Below, in pieces: positions 16,473-24,082 of a stretch of DNA of 64,000 nucleotides. The stretch covers positions 1 to 64,000 of the forward strand of contig CAZYQW010000130.1 of assembly GCA_964649825.1 (NCBI GenBank). The letters run 5' to 3'. The DNA is from CAZYQW01 sp964649825 (GTDB lineage: Bacteria > Planctomycetota > B15-G4 > JADJEK01). How positions within the stretch are numbered: position 1 is the stretch's first letter; every line of letters begins with the position of its first letter. The notes under the pieces were generated by a model, which worked only from the letters and a program-made list of their open reading frames with translations, made no database searches and was not told the origin of the DNA. A program made the translations under genes and the position numbers.

Positions 16473-17935
16473 TCCTCTCGCTGGGCCCTGCCCAGCCTCG
16501 ACTCGCCGCCGCTCGACTCCCCGCCCGACGCGCCGCCGCCCGACGCGCAGGGAGTGGAATCGACGAGCGCGTACGACTGGATCCTCGCGTACTCGGGAAG
16601 GCACTGGTTGACCCGTTCGACCTCGCGTGCCGCGACGTCCCGGCCATGACGACAGACGAGCGTCGCGACGGGGCCGGCGAGTCCATCGCCGATCACCTTC
16701 GCACTCTCGATGAGGGTGCCGCTCGTCAGCATCGTCTCGAGCCACGCCGGCGACACGTTGCGGCCATGCGACGTGATGATGACGTCGCGTTTGCGCCCGT
16801 GGATGTACAGGAAGCCGTCGTCGTCGATTCGACCGAGGTCTCCCGTCGGCCAGAACGCGCCCGCACGCTCGCGCTCGTCGCCGAGATAGCCGGCGAACGT
16901 CGTGCCCGCCACCTCGATCTCGCCGTCCACGCCGATGCGAGCCTGCGAGTGCGGCAGCACGCGCCCGACGCTTCCGAGCCTTCGCGCGGTCGGCGTGTTG
17001 ACGGAGACCACCGAGCACGCTTCGGTCAGCCCGTAACCCTCGAAGACCGGGAGCCCGAGCATCTCCGCGCGCTCCAGGACGCGGACGGAGACCGGCGCCC
17101 CCCCGACCGCGACGAAGCGGAGCGCGGGGGGAGGTTGCTCGCCGAGACGCTTCAACTCACCGACGACGTCCTCGAGATGCCGCGGCATGAGGATGACGAA
17201 CGTCGCCCCCGTGCCGCGCAGCGTCGCCAGCAACCGCGCCGGGTCGCTCTTCGAGACCCCGTCGACCCCGAGAATCTCGGGGGGCCTCAAGAGCACCGTC
17301 GCGCCGCTCATCAGCGATCGATAGACGCCGCCGACGTTCTCGAGCAGAATCGACAAAGGAAGGGCGCAGAGGTGGCGGTCGGAGTCGTCCGTCCGGGTCG
17401 CTCCGGCGACCGACGCCGCGACGCGAACCTGGGTCTCCCACGGCAGGCGGACGCCCTTCGGCTCGCCCGTCGTTCCGGACGTGAAGGAGATCTTCTCCCC
17501 GGAACCAGCGACCAGCGACGCGGACTTGCCGGGGATCGCGAAGACGGAAAGGCCCGCGACGTCCGCTTCGCGGCGCGCGGTGAGGAAGCTCGAAGCGATC
17601 CGGTCCGGATCGTCGGTCACGACCGCGTCGACCGCGGCCGAGCCCACGACGTGCCGGAGCTGCGCGTCCGTGAAGAAAGCAGGCAGCGGAACCACCGTGC
17701 GCCGGAGCCGCATCGCGGCCAGGTCGACGACGACGTGATCGACGACGTTGCCGGCGAGGATGCCGATCCGCCTCCCCGCTGCCGCGAGGCGATCGGCGGT
17801 CTCGTCGATTCGGGCGACCAGCTCCGAGAACGGCAGCAAGCGCCGAGATCCCGACTCGACGGAGTCGATCGCGATCGCCGTCCCTGCTTCCTTTGCGCGC
17901 TGGACGAGCCGCGCGAAGAACGCGTCGACGTTCAT
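16469..17935 (-). CDS. AMP-dependent synthetase/ligase (ANL family)
   Basis: 488-residue acyl-activating enzyme. The P-loop is ISFTSGTTGEPKGVRLPWE (about residues 149-167), the A5 motif VFEGYGLTEACSVVSVNTP, and the A7/A8 region AFWPTGDLGRIDDDGFLYIHGRKRD (given as WPTGDLGRIDDDGFLYIHGR). The small C-terminal domain is short: where the conserved C-terminal Lys motif is expected, the sequence becomes Gly/Ser/Glu-rich (about residues 463-488). The enzyme may therefore form the acyl-adenylate but lack the usual lysine of the A10 motif. It overlaps the hemolysin-like gene by 4 nt and the diiron gene by 4 nt, so all are one translationally coupled unit. Fatty acid activation is inferred from family and context. 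Confidence 0.85.
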   Translation of the reverse strand: MNVDAFFARLVQRAKEAGTAIAIDSVESGSRRLLPFSELVARIDETADRLAAAGRRIGILAGNVVDHVVVDLAAMRLRRTVVPLPAFFTDAQLRHVVGSAAVDAVVTDDPDRIASSFLTARREADVAGLSVFAIPGKSASLVAGSGEKISFTSGTTGEPKGVRLPWETQVRVAASVAGATRTDDSDRHLCALPLSILLENVGGVYRSLMSGATVLLRPPEILGVDGVSKSDPARLLATLRGTGATFVILMPRHLEDVVGELKRLGEQPPPALRFVAVGGAPVSVRVLERAEMLGLPVFEGYGLTEACSVVSVNTPTARRLGSVGRVLPHSQARIGVDGEIEVAGTTFAGYLGDERERAGAFWPTGDLGRIDDDGFLYIHGRKRDVIITSHGRNVSPAWLETMLTSGTLIESAKVIGDGLAGPVATLVCRHGRDVAAREVERVNQCLPEYARIQSYALVDSTPCASGGGASGGESSGGESRLGRAQREE

Positions 17936-18609
17936 GACGCGAGCCCCTGCGCGTGGGCGCGAGCTTCAGCTTCACGCCAGAGTCGGAGGACGTCCGGCGA
18001 GCGGGCGAGGAAACCGGTCGCCGCCTGGATCTGATCGATGCGTGCCGTCATCACCCGCGGCGCCTGGTCGTAGTAGTCGCCCCATCGGGCCCGCTCCGGC
18101 GCGGGCAGACGGCTCGCGGACGCGCCTCCCAGGTCGACGAGCTCGATCCCCGCGCGTGCGAACGTACGACGCAGCCGGTGCGTCGCGGTGAAGACGGCGA
18201 AGCGGGCGTGGCGCGCCGCGAGGAACGCCGCCATCGTCGTGACGAGCACCAGGCCGATGCCGGGCACGACGTCGGCGAGATTGCCCACCTCCCAGATCGC
18301 GTCGCGCGGCACCGACTCGACGCCGGCCGCCGGCATCGACTCCTCGACCGGCCGGTCGAGGTAGCGCTCGAGGAAGAGGCGCGAACCACTGGCGTTCTGC
18401 GCACCGATCACGCCGAGGACACGGTCCTGGCCGGTGACGATGCCGAGGAGCCAGCAGAGGAAGACCTTCACGTCCGCGCCGAACGCGCTCTCGAATCGAC
18501 GGACGACCGCCCCTTCGAGCCGGTGACGTTCCGGCGAGCTCGCGGAAGCGGGCTCGATGCTGACGTGACAGCTTGGATCGAGACGGCGTTGGACACCAGA
18601 GACGAGCAT
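17932..18609 (-). CDS. Thermostable-hemolysin-family (GNAT-fold-like) protein, copy 1
   Basis: 225-residue protein recognised as the thermostable hemolysin (delta-VPH) family from the arrangement FESAFGADVKVFLCWLLGIV, DRVLGVIGAQNAS, LFLERYLDRPVEE, AIWEVGNLADVVPG and FAVFTATHRLRRTF. Despite the name, the fold is thought to resemble GNAT acyltransferases and autoinducer synthases. It is coupled to the AMP ligase (17932-17935 ATGA overlap). That points to an acyl-transfer role on the ligase product rather than to lysis. A 7-bp dyad lies 10 nt upstream of its ATG. A shorter paralogue is encoded just upstream (18924-19580). No signal peptide is visible. Confidence 0.75.
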   Translation of the reverse strand: MLVSGVQRRLDPSCHVSIEPASASSPERHRLEGAVVRRFESAFGADVKVFLCWLLGIVTGQDRVLGVIGAQNASGSRLFLERYLDRPVEESMPAAGVESVPRDAIWEVGNLADVVPGIGLVLVTTMAAFLAARHARFAVFTATHRLRRTFARAGIELVDLGGASASRLPAPERARWGDYYDQAPRVMTARIDQIQAATGFLARSPDVLRLWREAEARAHAQGLAS

Positions 18610-18923
18610 CGTTCACTCCATTCGCGAGGCATGCGAATGATCGACCGAGTCTCGAACCACCTCCAGTGACAATCACGACATGGTCACGTCATGGTGCGCG
18701 CGGCCGCGCCAACGCGAGCATTCCTTCCCGCCGCGGATCAACGCCCTGGGCAGCGCCGATCTCGCGCGTCGTTCGTTCATTCCAGCGGGTTTCCGCGATC
18801 GATCGGCACCGCGGCGCGCCGTTCGAGGGGGGGGGTCGGGAGCAGTCTCGAATCCAGTGATGCAGTTCCTCGGTGTGGTGAGACCGCTCCCGACGAGGGT
18901 GGTGAAGGAAGGCCCAGGGTCGA
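18610..18923. other. Intergenic region between the two hemolysin-like genes
   Basis: 314 nt with no convincing gene. It contains the dyad at 18619-18639 next to the downstream start, and a G9 tract at 18827-18835. The two hemolysin-like genes are on the same strand, so this region could hold a separate promoter for the downstream five-gene unit. Confidence 0.6.
18619..18639. promoter_or_regulatory. Dyad symmetry 10 nt upstream of hemolysin-like gene 1
   Basis: cattcgc (18619-18625) and gcgaatg (18633-18639) are perfect 7-nt inverted arms around gaggcat. The site covers the expected ribosome-binding region of the gene starting at 18609, so it may be an operator or an mRNA hairpin limiting translation. 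Confidence 0.4.
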
Positions 18924-19580
18924 CTACGTGGGCACCGGCACGACCACGCGGCAGAGAGGGCGAAGGACCGCCTCGAACTCGTCGCGGTCGACGACGCGGC
19001 AGAGGCGGGTCAGCGGCACGGCGAACACGCGCGACGCGCTCGTTTGGCGGCGGCCGCGCACCGCCGGCGAGGCGGGAGGCACCGGGCCGAGATCGTGCGG
19101 ATCGAAGCCGAGCCCCTCGAGCCCCTCGCGAACCGCCGCCGCCGCGGCGAACGTCACGAACGAGCGGCCCTCCGCGAGCATCCGAAACGCGAGCGTGACG
19201 ACGAGGGTTCGCGCCAGCCCCTCGTCTCGCGCAACCAGGTTGCCGATCTCTGCAACCTCTTCGCGGTCGACGCGCGCGGCGAACGCGTCGGCGATGCGCT
19301 CTTCGAGCGGCGGCCCGCCGCCGTCCTCGAGCCCGAACGGAACCGCGGCTTGGCCCCGCCGGGCCCCGACGACGCCGACGAGGTCGTGATATTCGGTGTG
19401 GAGAGCGAGCAGGAGCGGCAACGGCCGGCAGCGCGATCCGACGTCGCGGATGAACGCCTCGAGCGGCTCGCGTCCGTCCTCCCCCTCCTCCGCGAACGCG
19501 ACGCGGAGGGTTCGCCATCTGAGTCGCTGCAGCGGCCGCAGCGAGCGTTCGGCAATGGTTTCCTCGAGTGGGAGTTTCAC
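18924..19580 (-). CDS. Thermostable-hemolysin-like protein, copy 2 (divergent paralogue)
   Basis: 218-residue protein. The pattern VAEIGNLVARDEGLARTLVV and FRMLAEGRSFVTFAAAAAVR aligns with WEVGNLADVVPGIGLVLV and FLAARHARFAVFTATHRLRR of the neighbour at 17932-18609, and LVGVVGARRGQAAVPFGLED matches its central strand. It is therefore a diverged paralogue. The second half ends with a Leu/Val-rich strand (LTRLCRVVDRDEFEAVLRPL). I chose the GTG at 19580 because it precedes the first family-like strand; a ggag lies 11 nt upstream, which is weak. Upstream codons of the open frame run through a low-complexity region. It is separated from copy 1 by 314 nt and diverges from the two-component genes. 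Confidence 0.65.
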   Translation of the reverse strand: MKLPLEETIAERSLRPLQRLRWRTLRVAFAEEGEDGREPLEAFIRDVGSRCRPLPLLLALHTEYHDLVGVVGARRGQAAVPFGLEDGGGPPLEERIADAFAARVDREEVAEIGNLVARDEGLARTLVVTLAFRMLAEGRSFVTFAAAAAVREGLEGLGFDPHDLGPVPPASPAVRGRRQTSASRVFAVPLTRLCRVVDRDEFEAVLRPLCRVVVPVPT

Positions 19581-19643
19581 CGGGCAGCTTTCTCCGTGAG
19601 GAAGGGGTTGCGGGGATCTTCGGCCCGCTTTTGCGGGAGGGCG

Positions 19644-19671
19644 TTGACAAAGGGATGACGGAATTGTCATC
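19644..19671 (+). promoter_or_regulatory. -35-like hexamer and dyad upstream of response regulator
   Basis: ttgaca at 19644-19649 is a consensus -35 on the plus strand, but no good -10 lies at the expected spacing. It is followed by gatgac-ggaatt-gtcatc (19654-19671), a perfect 6-nt inverted pair. The site lies in the 251-nt divergent region between the hemolysin-like gene and the response regulator, and could be an operator for either direction. Confidence 0.4.
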
Positions 19672-19831
19672 GGGGCCGGCCCGATGGCCGGGGTACACCA
19701 CGCCGGTGGAGACGGCCGGTGGACGGCGAACCTCCCCGGACCGTGACGTCGCACCCGAAGATAGGCGGAAGTACGTACGATGAAGCCCATCACTTGAATC
19801 GACGAGCCCACCCTTCGCGAGGAAAGCTCCA

Positions 19832-20500
19832 TTGAGGATCCTCATCGTCGACGATGACCCCAAGTACCGGACGTTCGTCTCGCGCGGACTCTCGGAGTCC
19901 GGCATGATCTGCGCGCTCGCGCCGGACGGGCAGGTCGCGCTCGAGCTCCTCGAGAAGGAGCGGTTCGACCTGGTCCTGCTCGACGTCATGCTCCCCGACG
20001 TGACCGGTTGGGACGTCCTCGAGAAGATGCGCGCGCGGAAGATCGACACCCCGGTGATCTTCGTCACCGCCCGGGACGCGGTGGACGAACGCGTGAAGGG
20101 GCTCCGGCTCGGGGGTGACGACTACATCGTGAAGCCGTTCGCGTTCGCCGAGCTCGTGGCGCGCATCCACGTCGTGCTGCGGAATCAACGTCGTCGGACC
20201 GAGCTGAAGATCGGCGACCTCGAGATCGACTTCCTGAGCGGGACGGTCCGTCGCGCCGGTGAGAAGCTCGACCTCACACGGACGGAGTACACGTTGCTGC
20301 GCGCCCTCGCGGAGCGCTGCGGCAAGCCGGTGTCGCGGACTCGGCTGCTGCAGTCGGTGTGGGGCTTCGACTTCGACCCCGGCACGAACGTGGTCGAGGT
20401 CCAGGTGCGCCGGCTGCGCGCCAAAGTGGACGACCCGTTCGGCAAGCCGTTGATTCACACGGTCAGAGGGACCGGCTATGTCCTCGAGTCCCGTGACTGA
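19832..20500 (+). CDS. OmpR/PhoB-family response regulator
   Basis: 222-residue regulator with a receiver (about 1-118) and a winged-helix DNA-binding domain (125-222). Acid pocket D7/D8, phosphoacceptor D51 (FDLVLLDVMLPD), switch T in PVIFVTARD and K in DDYIVKPFAF. The wing motif is PLIHTVRGTGYVLE. The start is TTG at 19832 (leader aggaaa about 7 nt upstream), because it gives the standard N-terminus MRILIVDDD. The kinase gene overlaps its end by 23 nt (20478-20500), so the two are co-expressed. Nearest families are CusR/CopR/QseB-type regulators; the signal is unknown. It diverges from the hemolysin-like/ligase cluster and is a candidate regulator of it. Confidence 0.9.
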   Translation: MRILIVDDDPKYRTFVSRGLSESGMICALAPDGQVALELLEKERFDLVLLDVMLPDVTGWDVLEKMRARKIDTPVIFVTARDAVDERVKGLRLGGDDYIVKPFAFAELVARIHVVLRNQRRRTELKIGDLEIDFLSGTVRRAGEKLDLTRTEYTLLRALAERCGKPVSRTRLLQSVWGFDFDPGTNVVEVQVRRLRAKVDDPFGKPLIHTVRGTGYVLESRD

Positions 20501-21905
20501 CGCCCCTCCCGCCGCGTCGCCCTCGGAGCGGCCGTGGTCCCTCACGCGACGGATGACCGTCCTCTTCGCCGTCACCACCAGCCTGATCCTGGCGCTGCAC
20601 GCGCTTTGGTCGAGCTACTTCGTCTTCGACGCGCTCCGCGACGACGTACGGCAGTTCATGGAGCGTGAGCTCACGCGGCTGCGGTTCGCGATCGAGCGCG
20701 GCGAGGACCACGGGGAGGAAGCGATCCGCGAGTGCGTCGAGAATGTCGCGCGCGTGAGCGAGGAACCTCCCTGCGCGTTCCGGGTCCGAACGAACGACGG
20801 CGAGCTCATCGCCGAGGCCGGGACGAAGCGCCTGCGCAAGCAGATCAACGAGCCGCTGCCCGAGGACGCGTCCTGGCGCGCGTTGTACTTCCTTCGCCGC
20901 GTCGCCTTCGACTCGCTGGCGCTCGAGGATCCGCCCGTTCAGCTCGAGATCCTGGTGGACACGAAGGAGGCGCGCGCCGAGGTCGGCGAGTACGTCTGGC
21001 TCGCGCTCCTGAGCTTCCTCGGCTCGATCGCGCTCGCCGCGCTCGCCGGTTGGTTCACCGCCCACCGCGGTCTCCAGGGTCTGCGCGACGTCGTGTCGCA
21101 GACCGAGGAGATCGCTTCCGCCGCGTCGCTCTCGACGATCCGGGTCGACGACGCCCCGCGCGAAGTGCGCGAGGTCGGCGCCGCGCTGAACGACATGTTG
21201 GTCCGCATCCACGGGGGCATGGAGGAGATGCGGACGTTCACGGCCGGCCTCGCCCACGAGCTGCGCTCGCCGCTGCAGAACCTGATCGGCGAGACCGAGG
21301 TGACGCTGCTCGCCGAGCGCGCTCCTGACGAGTACCGCACGCTGCTGAAGAGCCACCTGGACGACCTCCACGACCTGTCGGACGCGGTCGACAACCTCGT
21401 CCAGTACTGCCGCCGCAGCGACCCGGATCGGCGTGAGCTGCGCACTGAGTTCTTCGACCTGGGAAACGAGGTCGAACTCCGCCTGAAGGGGCTGCTCCGG
21501 GCCGCCGAGCGCGCGGACGTCGCGATCGACGTCGTCACGAAAGGCGACTGCGGCGTCTTCGCCGACCGTGAGGGGTGCCTCCGCGTGGTGAAGAACCTCG
21601 TCGGCAACGCGATCGCGAGTTCTCCGCCGTCGACGACCGTGCGGGTGACGATCGACGGCGAGGACGATACGGAGGTCCGAATCCTGGTGGATGACGAGGG
21701 GACGGGGGTGCCCGACGCGATCCGCGACCGCATCTTCGATCCTTTCGTGAGCGGCCCGCCGAAGGACGGCCACCGTGCGGGCTACGGCCTCGGCCTGACG
21801 ATCTGCCGGTCGATCATGGACGAGCACCACGGCACGATCACGTTCGACGCGCGCGCGGAAGGCGGCACCCGCTTCAAAGCGGCGCTGCCGCGGCGGCGGC
21901 ATTGA
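20478..21905 (+). CDS. Membrane sensor histidine kinase
   Basis: 475-residue kinase. TM1 is about residues 27-46, a periplasmic domain spans about 47-172 with two Cys residues (RECVENV and EPPCAF, able to form a disulfide), TM2 is about 173-193. A HAMP-like linker follows, then the dimerisation/phosphoacceptor motif AGLAHELRSPLQNLIGE (H260). The ATP-binding domain has NLVGNAIASSPPSTTV (N box), VDDEGTGVPDAIRDRIFD (G1) and GYGLGLTICRSI (G2). The start ATG at 20478 lies inside the regulator's last codons. It is the partner of the response regulator at 19832-20500. No metal-binding His cluster is obvious in the sensor domain, so heavy-metal sensing is not supported. Confidence 0.9.
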   Translation: MSSSPVTDAPPAASPSERPWSLTRRMTVLFAVTTSLILALHALWSSYFVFDALRDDVRQFMERELTRLRFAIERGEDHGEEAIRECVENVARVSEEPPCAFRVRTNDGELIAEAGTKRLRKQINEPLPEDASWRALYFLRRVAFDSLALEDPPVQLEILVDTKEARAEVGEYVWLALLSFLGSIALAALAGWFTAHRGLQGLRDVVSQTEEIASAASLSTIRVDDAPREVREVGAALNDMLVRIHGGMEEMRTFTAGLAHELRSPLQNLIGETEVTLLAERAPDEYRTLLKSHLDDLHDLSDAVDNLVQYCRRSDPDRRELRTEFFDLGNEVELRLKGLLRAAERADVAIDVVTKGDCGVFADREGCLRVVKNLVGNAIASSPPSTTVRVTIDGEDDTEVRILVDDEGTGVPDAIRDRIFDPFVSGPPKDGHRAGYGLGLTICRSIMDEHHGTITFDARAEGGTRFKAALPRRRH

Positions 21906-22020
21906 GCCCGGACGATTCCCGCCCGTCCCGCGAGAAACGGAGCGGCGCGGGAGCACAACCCCATGCTTGGACCGACAGACCGGTTGCAAGGATTGGAGCG
22001 AGCCTCCCTGGCGGAGTGAT

Positions 22021-22076
22021 CGTCGTCGAGATCAAGGAGTGAGGAGGAGATCGACCCGGTTGGGTTCTCGACGACG
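22021..22076. terminator. 10-bp inverted repeat between convergent genes
   Basis: cgtcgtcgag (22021-22030) pairs perfectly with ctcgacgacg (22067-22076). It sits in the 269-nt gap between the histidine kinase and the convergent kinase gene and could act as a bidirectional transcription stop, but no T-tract follows. The rest of the gap holds nothing I recognise. Confidence 0.35.
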
Positions 22077-22174
22077 AACGACGCAGAGATCGGCGACGAG
22101 CACCCGCCAGGCGCGGGACGGGCGCGAATCGTTCGGGCTGAGGAGGGCCGTCACCGTCGCGGAGCAGACGCCGC

Positions 22175-24082
22175 CTATCGCAGCCCGCGCACCAGCCGCA
22201 GCGCGCGTTGCGTGGGCCGCACGCTGATGCTGCGGAACACCACGGCGCGCTCGGTCGGCGTGACGCCGCCGGCGTAGAACACCGCGTCGTCCCAGAGGAA
22301 GCGTTCGAGCACGTTCGACGGCCGGCCGATGCCGCCCTCGACGAGCCACGGCGCGACCATCGCTTCCCATTCCTCGCGGCTCGGCACCCGCTTGTGCCGC
22401 GAGATGGCGAACTCGGAGATCGCCAGCTCGCTCAACGCGACGACCGGCGCGAACAGCCCCTCGAAGCAAGGCCGGCGGATCGGACGCGGCGCGCGGAATT
22501 CGATCCAACGGCACGACGCGAGATCCGGCTGGACCTCGAGCGGCTTGAGGAAGCGGCGCTCGTCATTTCGCACGAGCCCGAGCAGGAACGCGAAGTACTG
22601 GAGGTTCGTCACCGGGAGCGCGTCGAAGTGGATGTCACCCGCCGCCCGCGAGAACGGCCCGACCTCGATGCGGTCGAGCGCGTCGGACGCCTTGGGTGCG
22701 AAGCGGATCATCGCACCGTCCAGCTCGCCGAGAAGCTCGTCGTCTTCGTCGAACAGCGCTTGACGCTCGAGCGCCGCGAGCGCATCGATCGGACCCGCGG
22801 TGACGAGCGCGACGCGATCCCCGAGCGAGTCAGGCGCGTCGGGCCCGTGCGCGGCCTCGATGCGCAGCCCCCACTCCGCCACGAGCTTGCGCGCCTCCGC
22901 GACGAGCGGCGGGATCTGCGGGGTGACCGGGACGCGCTGGATCTCCGTCAGCGCGGAGGGCGCGGGGGGCGCGATCTCGGCGACCCGCGCGGTCGACTCC
23001 GGCGGCTCGAGCGGTTCGGGACGGGCCGGCACCTCGACGTCGACCGAGAGACGCGGTGCCTCGGCCTCGCCAGCGTCGAACAGCCCGGGCCCGAACGCGA
23101 TGCCAAACGCGATCACGACGAGGAACGTCAGGCCGAGGATCGCCAGGAACCCGATGCCGTTCCGCGCGGGCTCCTCATCCAGCTCCGGCTCGTCTTCCGC
23201 GCGGGTCAACGCTCGGCGCGCGCGCTCGAGCGCATCGATCGCGTCCAGCGCCGTCTCGAAGCGATCGTTCGCGTCGCGCGCGAGCAGCCGCTCGAGGACG
23301 TAGCGGACCGCCGGCGGCCACGCCTCATCGACCGGGAAGCGCGGCAGCTCCCCGAGCTTGCCGGACGGCGCCTCGGGTTCGGCGCCAGTCAGCGCGAAGT
23401 GGAAGCAGGTGCCGAGTCCGAACAGGTCGCTTCGCTCGTCGAGCTCGCGACGCGCGAGCTGCTCCGGCGACGCGAAGCTGCTCGTGCCGATGAACTCCCC
23501 GTCGGTCGTGAACCCTCCGCTCTCTGGACCCCGCGCGACGCCGAAGTCGGCCAGCAACGCGCGGTCGGCGACGTCGACGAGGATGTTCGCCGGCTTCACG
23601 TCGCGGTGGAGGATGCCTTCCGCGTGGACGTAGTACAGACCGCGCGCCGCGTCGAGCATCAGGTCGGTCGCGGAGAGCATGTCGAGCGCACCGTGCTCGC
23701 GCACGAGCTCCGAGAGGCTCTTCCCCTCGACGTACTGCAGCGCGATGTAGTGCGTCTCGAGCCCGGCCACGATCTCGGTGCCGGCGCCGTACACGGAGAC
23801 GATGTGAGGATGGTCGAGCCGCGCCTGTTGTCGCGCCTCGTCGACGAATCGCGCGACCGAGCGTGGACTCATCATCGAGAGGACCTTGATCGCCGCCCGC
23901 CGCGCCAGCGCGACGTCGACCCCGAGGTAGACGGCGCCCATGCCGCCCGCACCCAGGAGACGATCGATGCGATACGGCCCGAGCCGTGCGCCGATCAACG
24001 GGTCGCCGGACCGCGTCTGGACGGAGATTCCCGCCGCGACACCGTCACCGTTCGTTGCGACCTTCGGTCCGAAGTCAGTCAT
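22175..24082 (-). CDS. Ser/Thr protein kinase with a degenerate FGE-like C-terminal domain
   Basis: 635 residues. The kinase domain (about 33-295) has RLLGAGGMGAVYLG, lysine in AAIKVL (K66), ILHRDVKPANILV (D161), LADFGVAR (D179) and GTSSFASPEQ. A single transmembrane helix follows at about 312-331 (LAILGLTFLVVIAFGIAFG), then a Pro/Glu-rich linker. Residues about 464-635 look like a decayed formylglycine-generating-enzyme fold: VTNLQYFAFLLG, VALSELAISEFAISRHKRVP and SREEWEAM mirror the family's PVT..Y..F, VSW.DA..YA.W.GKRLP and TEAEWE motifs, and FRSISVRP its C-terminal strand. The usual active-site Cys pair is not evident. ATG at 24082 overlaps the upstream lipoprotein stop by 8 nt, so the two are coupled. 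Confidence 0.85.
   Translation of the reverse strand: MTDFGPKVATNGDGVAAGISVQTRSGDPLIGARLGPYRIDRLLGAGGMGAVYLGVDVALARRAAIKVLSMMSPRSVARFVDEARQQARLDHPHIVSVYGAGTEIVAGLETHYIALQYVEGKSLSELVREHGALDMLSATDLMLDAARGLYYVHAEGILHRDVKPANILVDVADRALLADFGVARGPESGGFTTDGEFIGTSSFASPEQLARRELDERSDLFGLGTCFHFALTGAEPEAPSGKLGELPRFPVDEAWPPAVRYVLERLLARDANDRFETALDAIDALERARRALTRAEDEPELDEEPARNGIGFLAILGLTFLVVIAFGIAFGPGLFDAGEAEAPRLSVDVEVPARPEPLEPPESTARVAEIAPPAPSALTEIQRVPVTPQIPPLVAEARKLVAEWGLRIEAAHGPDAPDSLGDRVALVTAGPIDALAALERQALFDEDDELLGELDGAMIRFAPKASDALDRIEVGPFSRAAGDIHFDALPVTNLQYFAFLLGLVRNDERRFLKPLEVQPDLASCRWIEFRAPRPIRRPCFEGLFAPVVALSELAISEFAISRHKRVPSREEWEAMVAPWLVEGGIGRPSNVLERFLWDDAVFYAGGVTPTERAVVFRSISVRPTQRALRLVRGLR

Noticed and set aside
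17932..18609. A haemolytic toxin, from the family name
   Set aside because: No signal peptide and tight coupling with an acyl ligase; the family is better seen as GNAT-like.
19790..20578. Minus-strand frame opposite the response regulator
   Set aside because: The regulator has D7, D8, D51 and K in the right places; the minus frame is a shadow.
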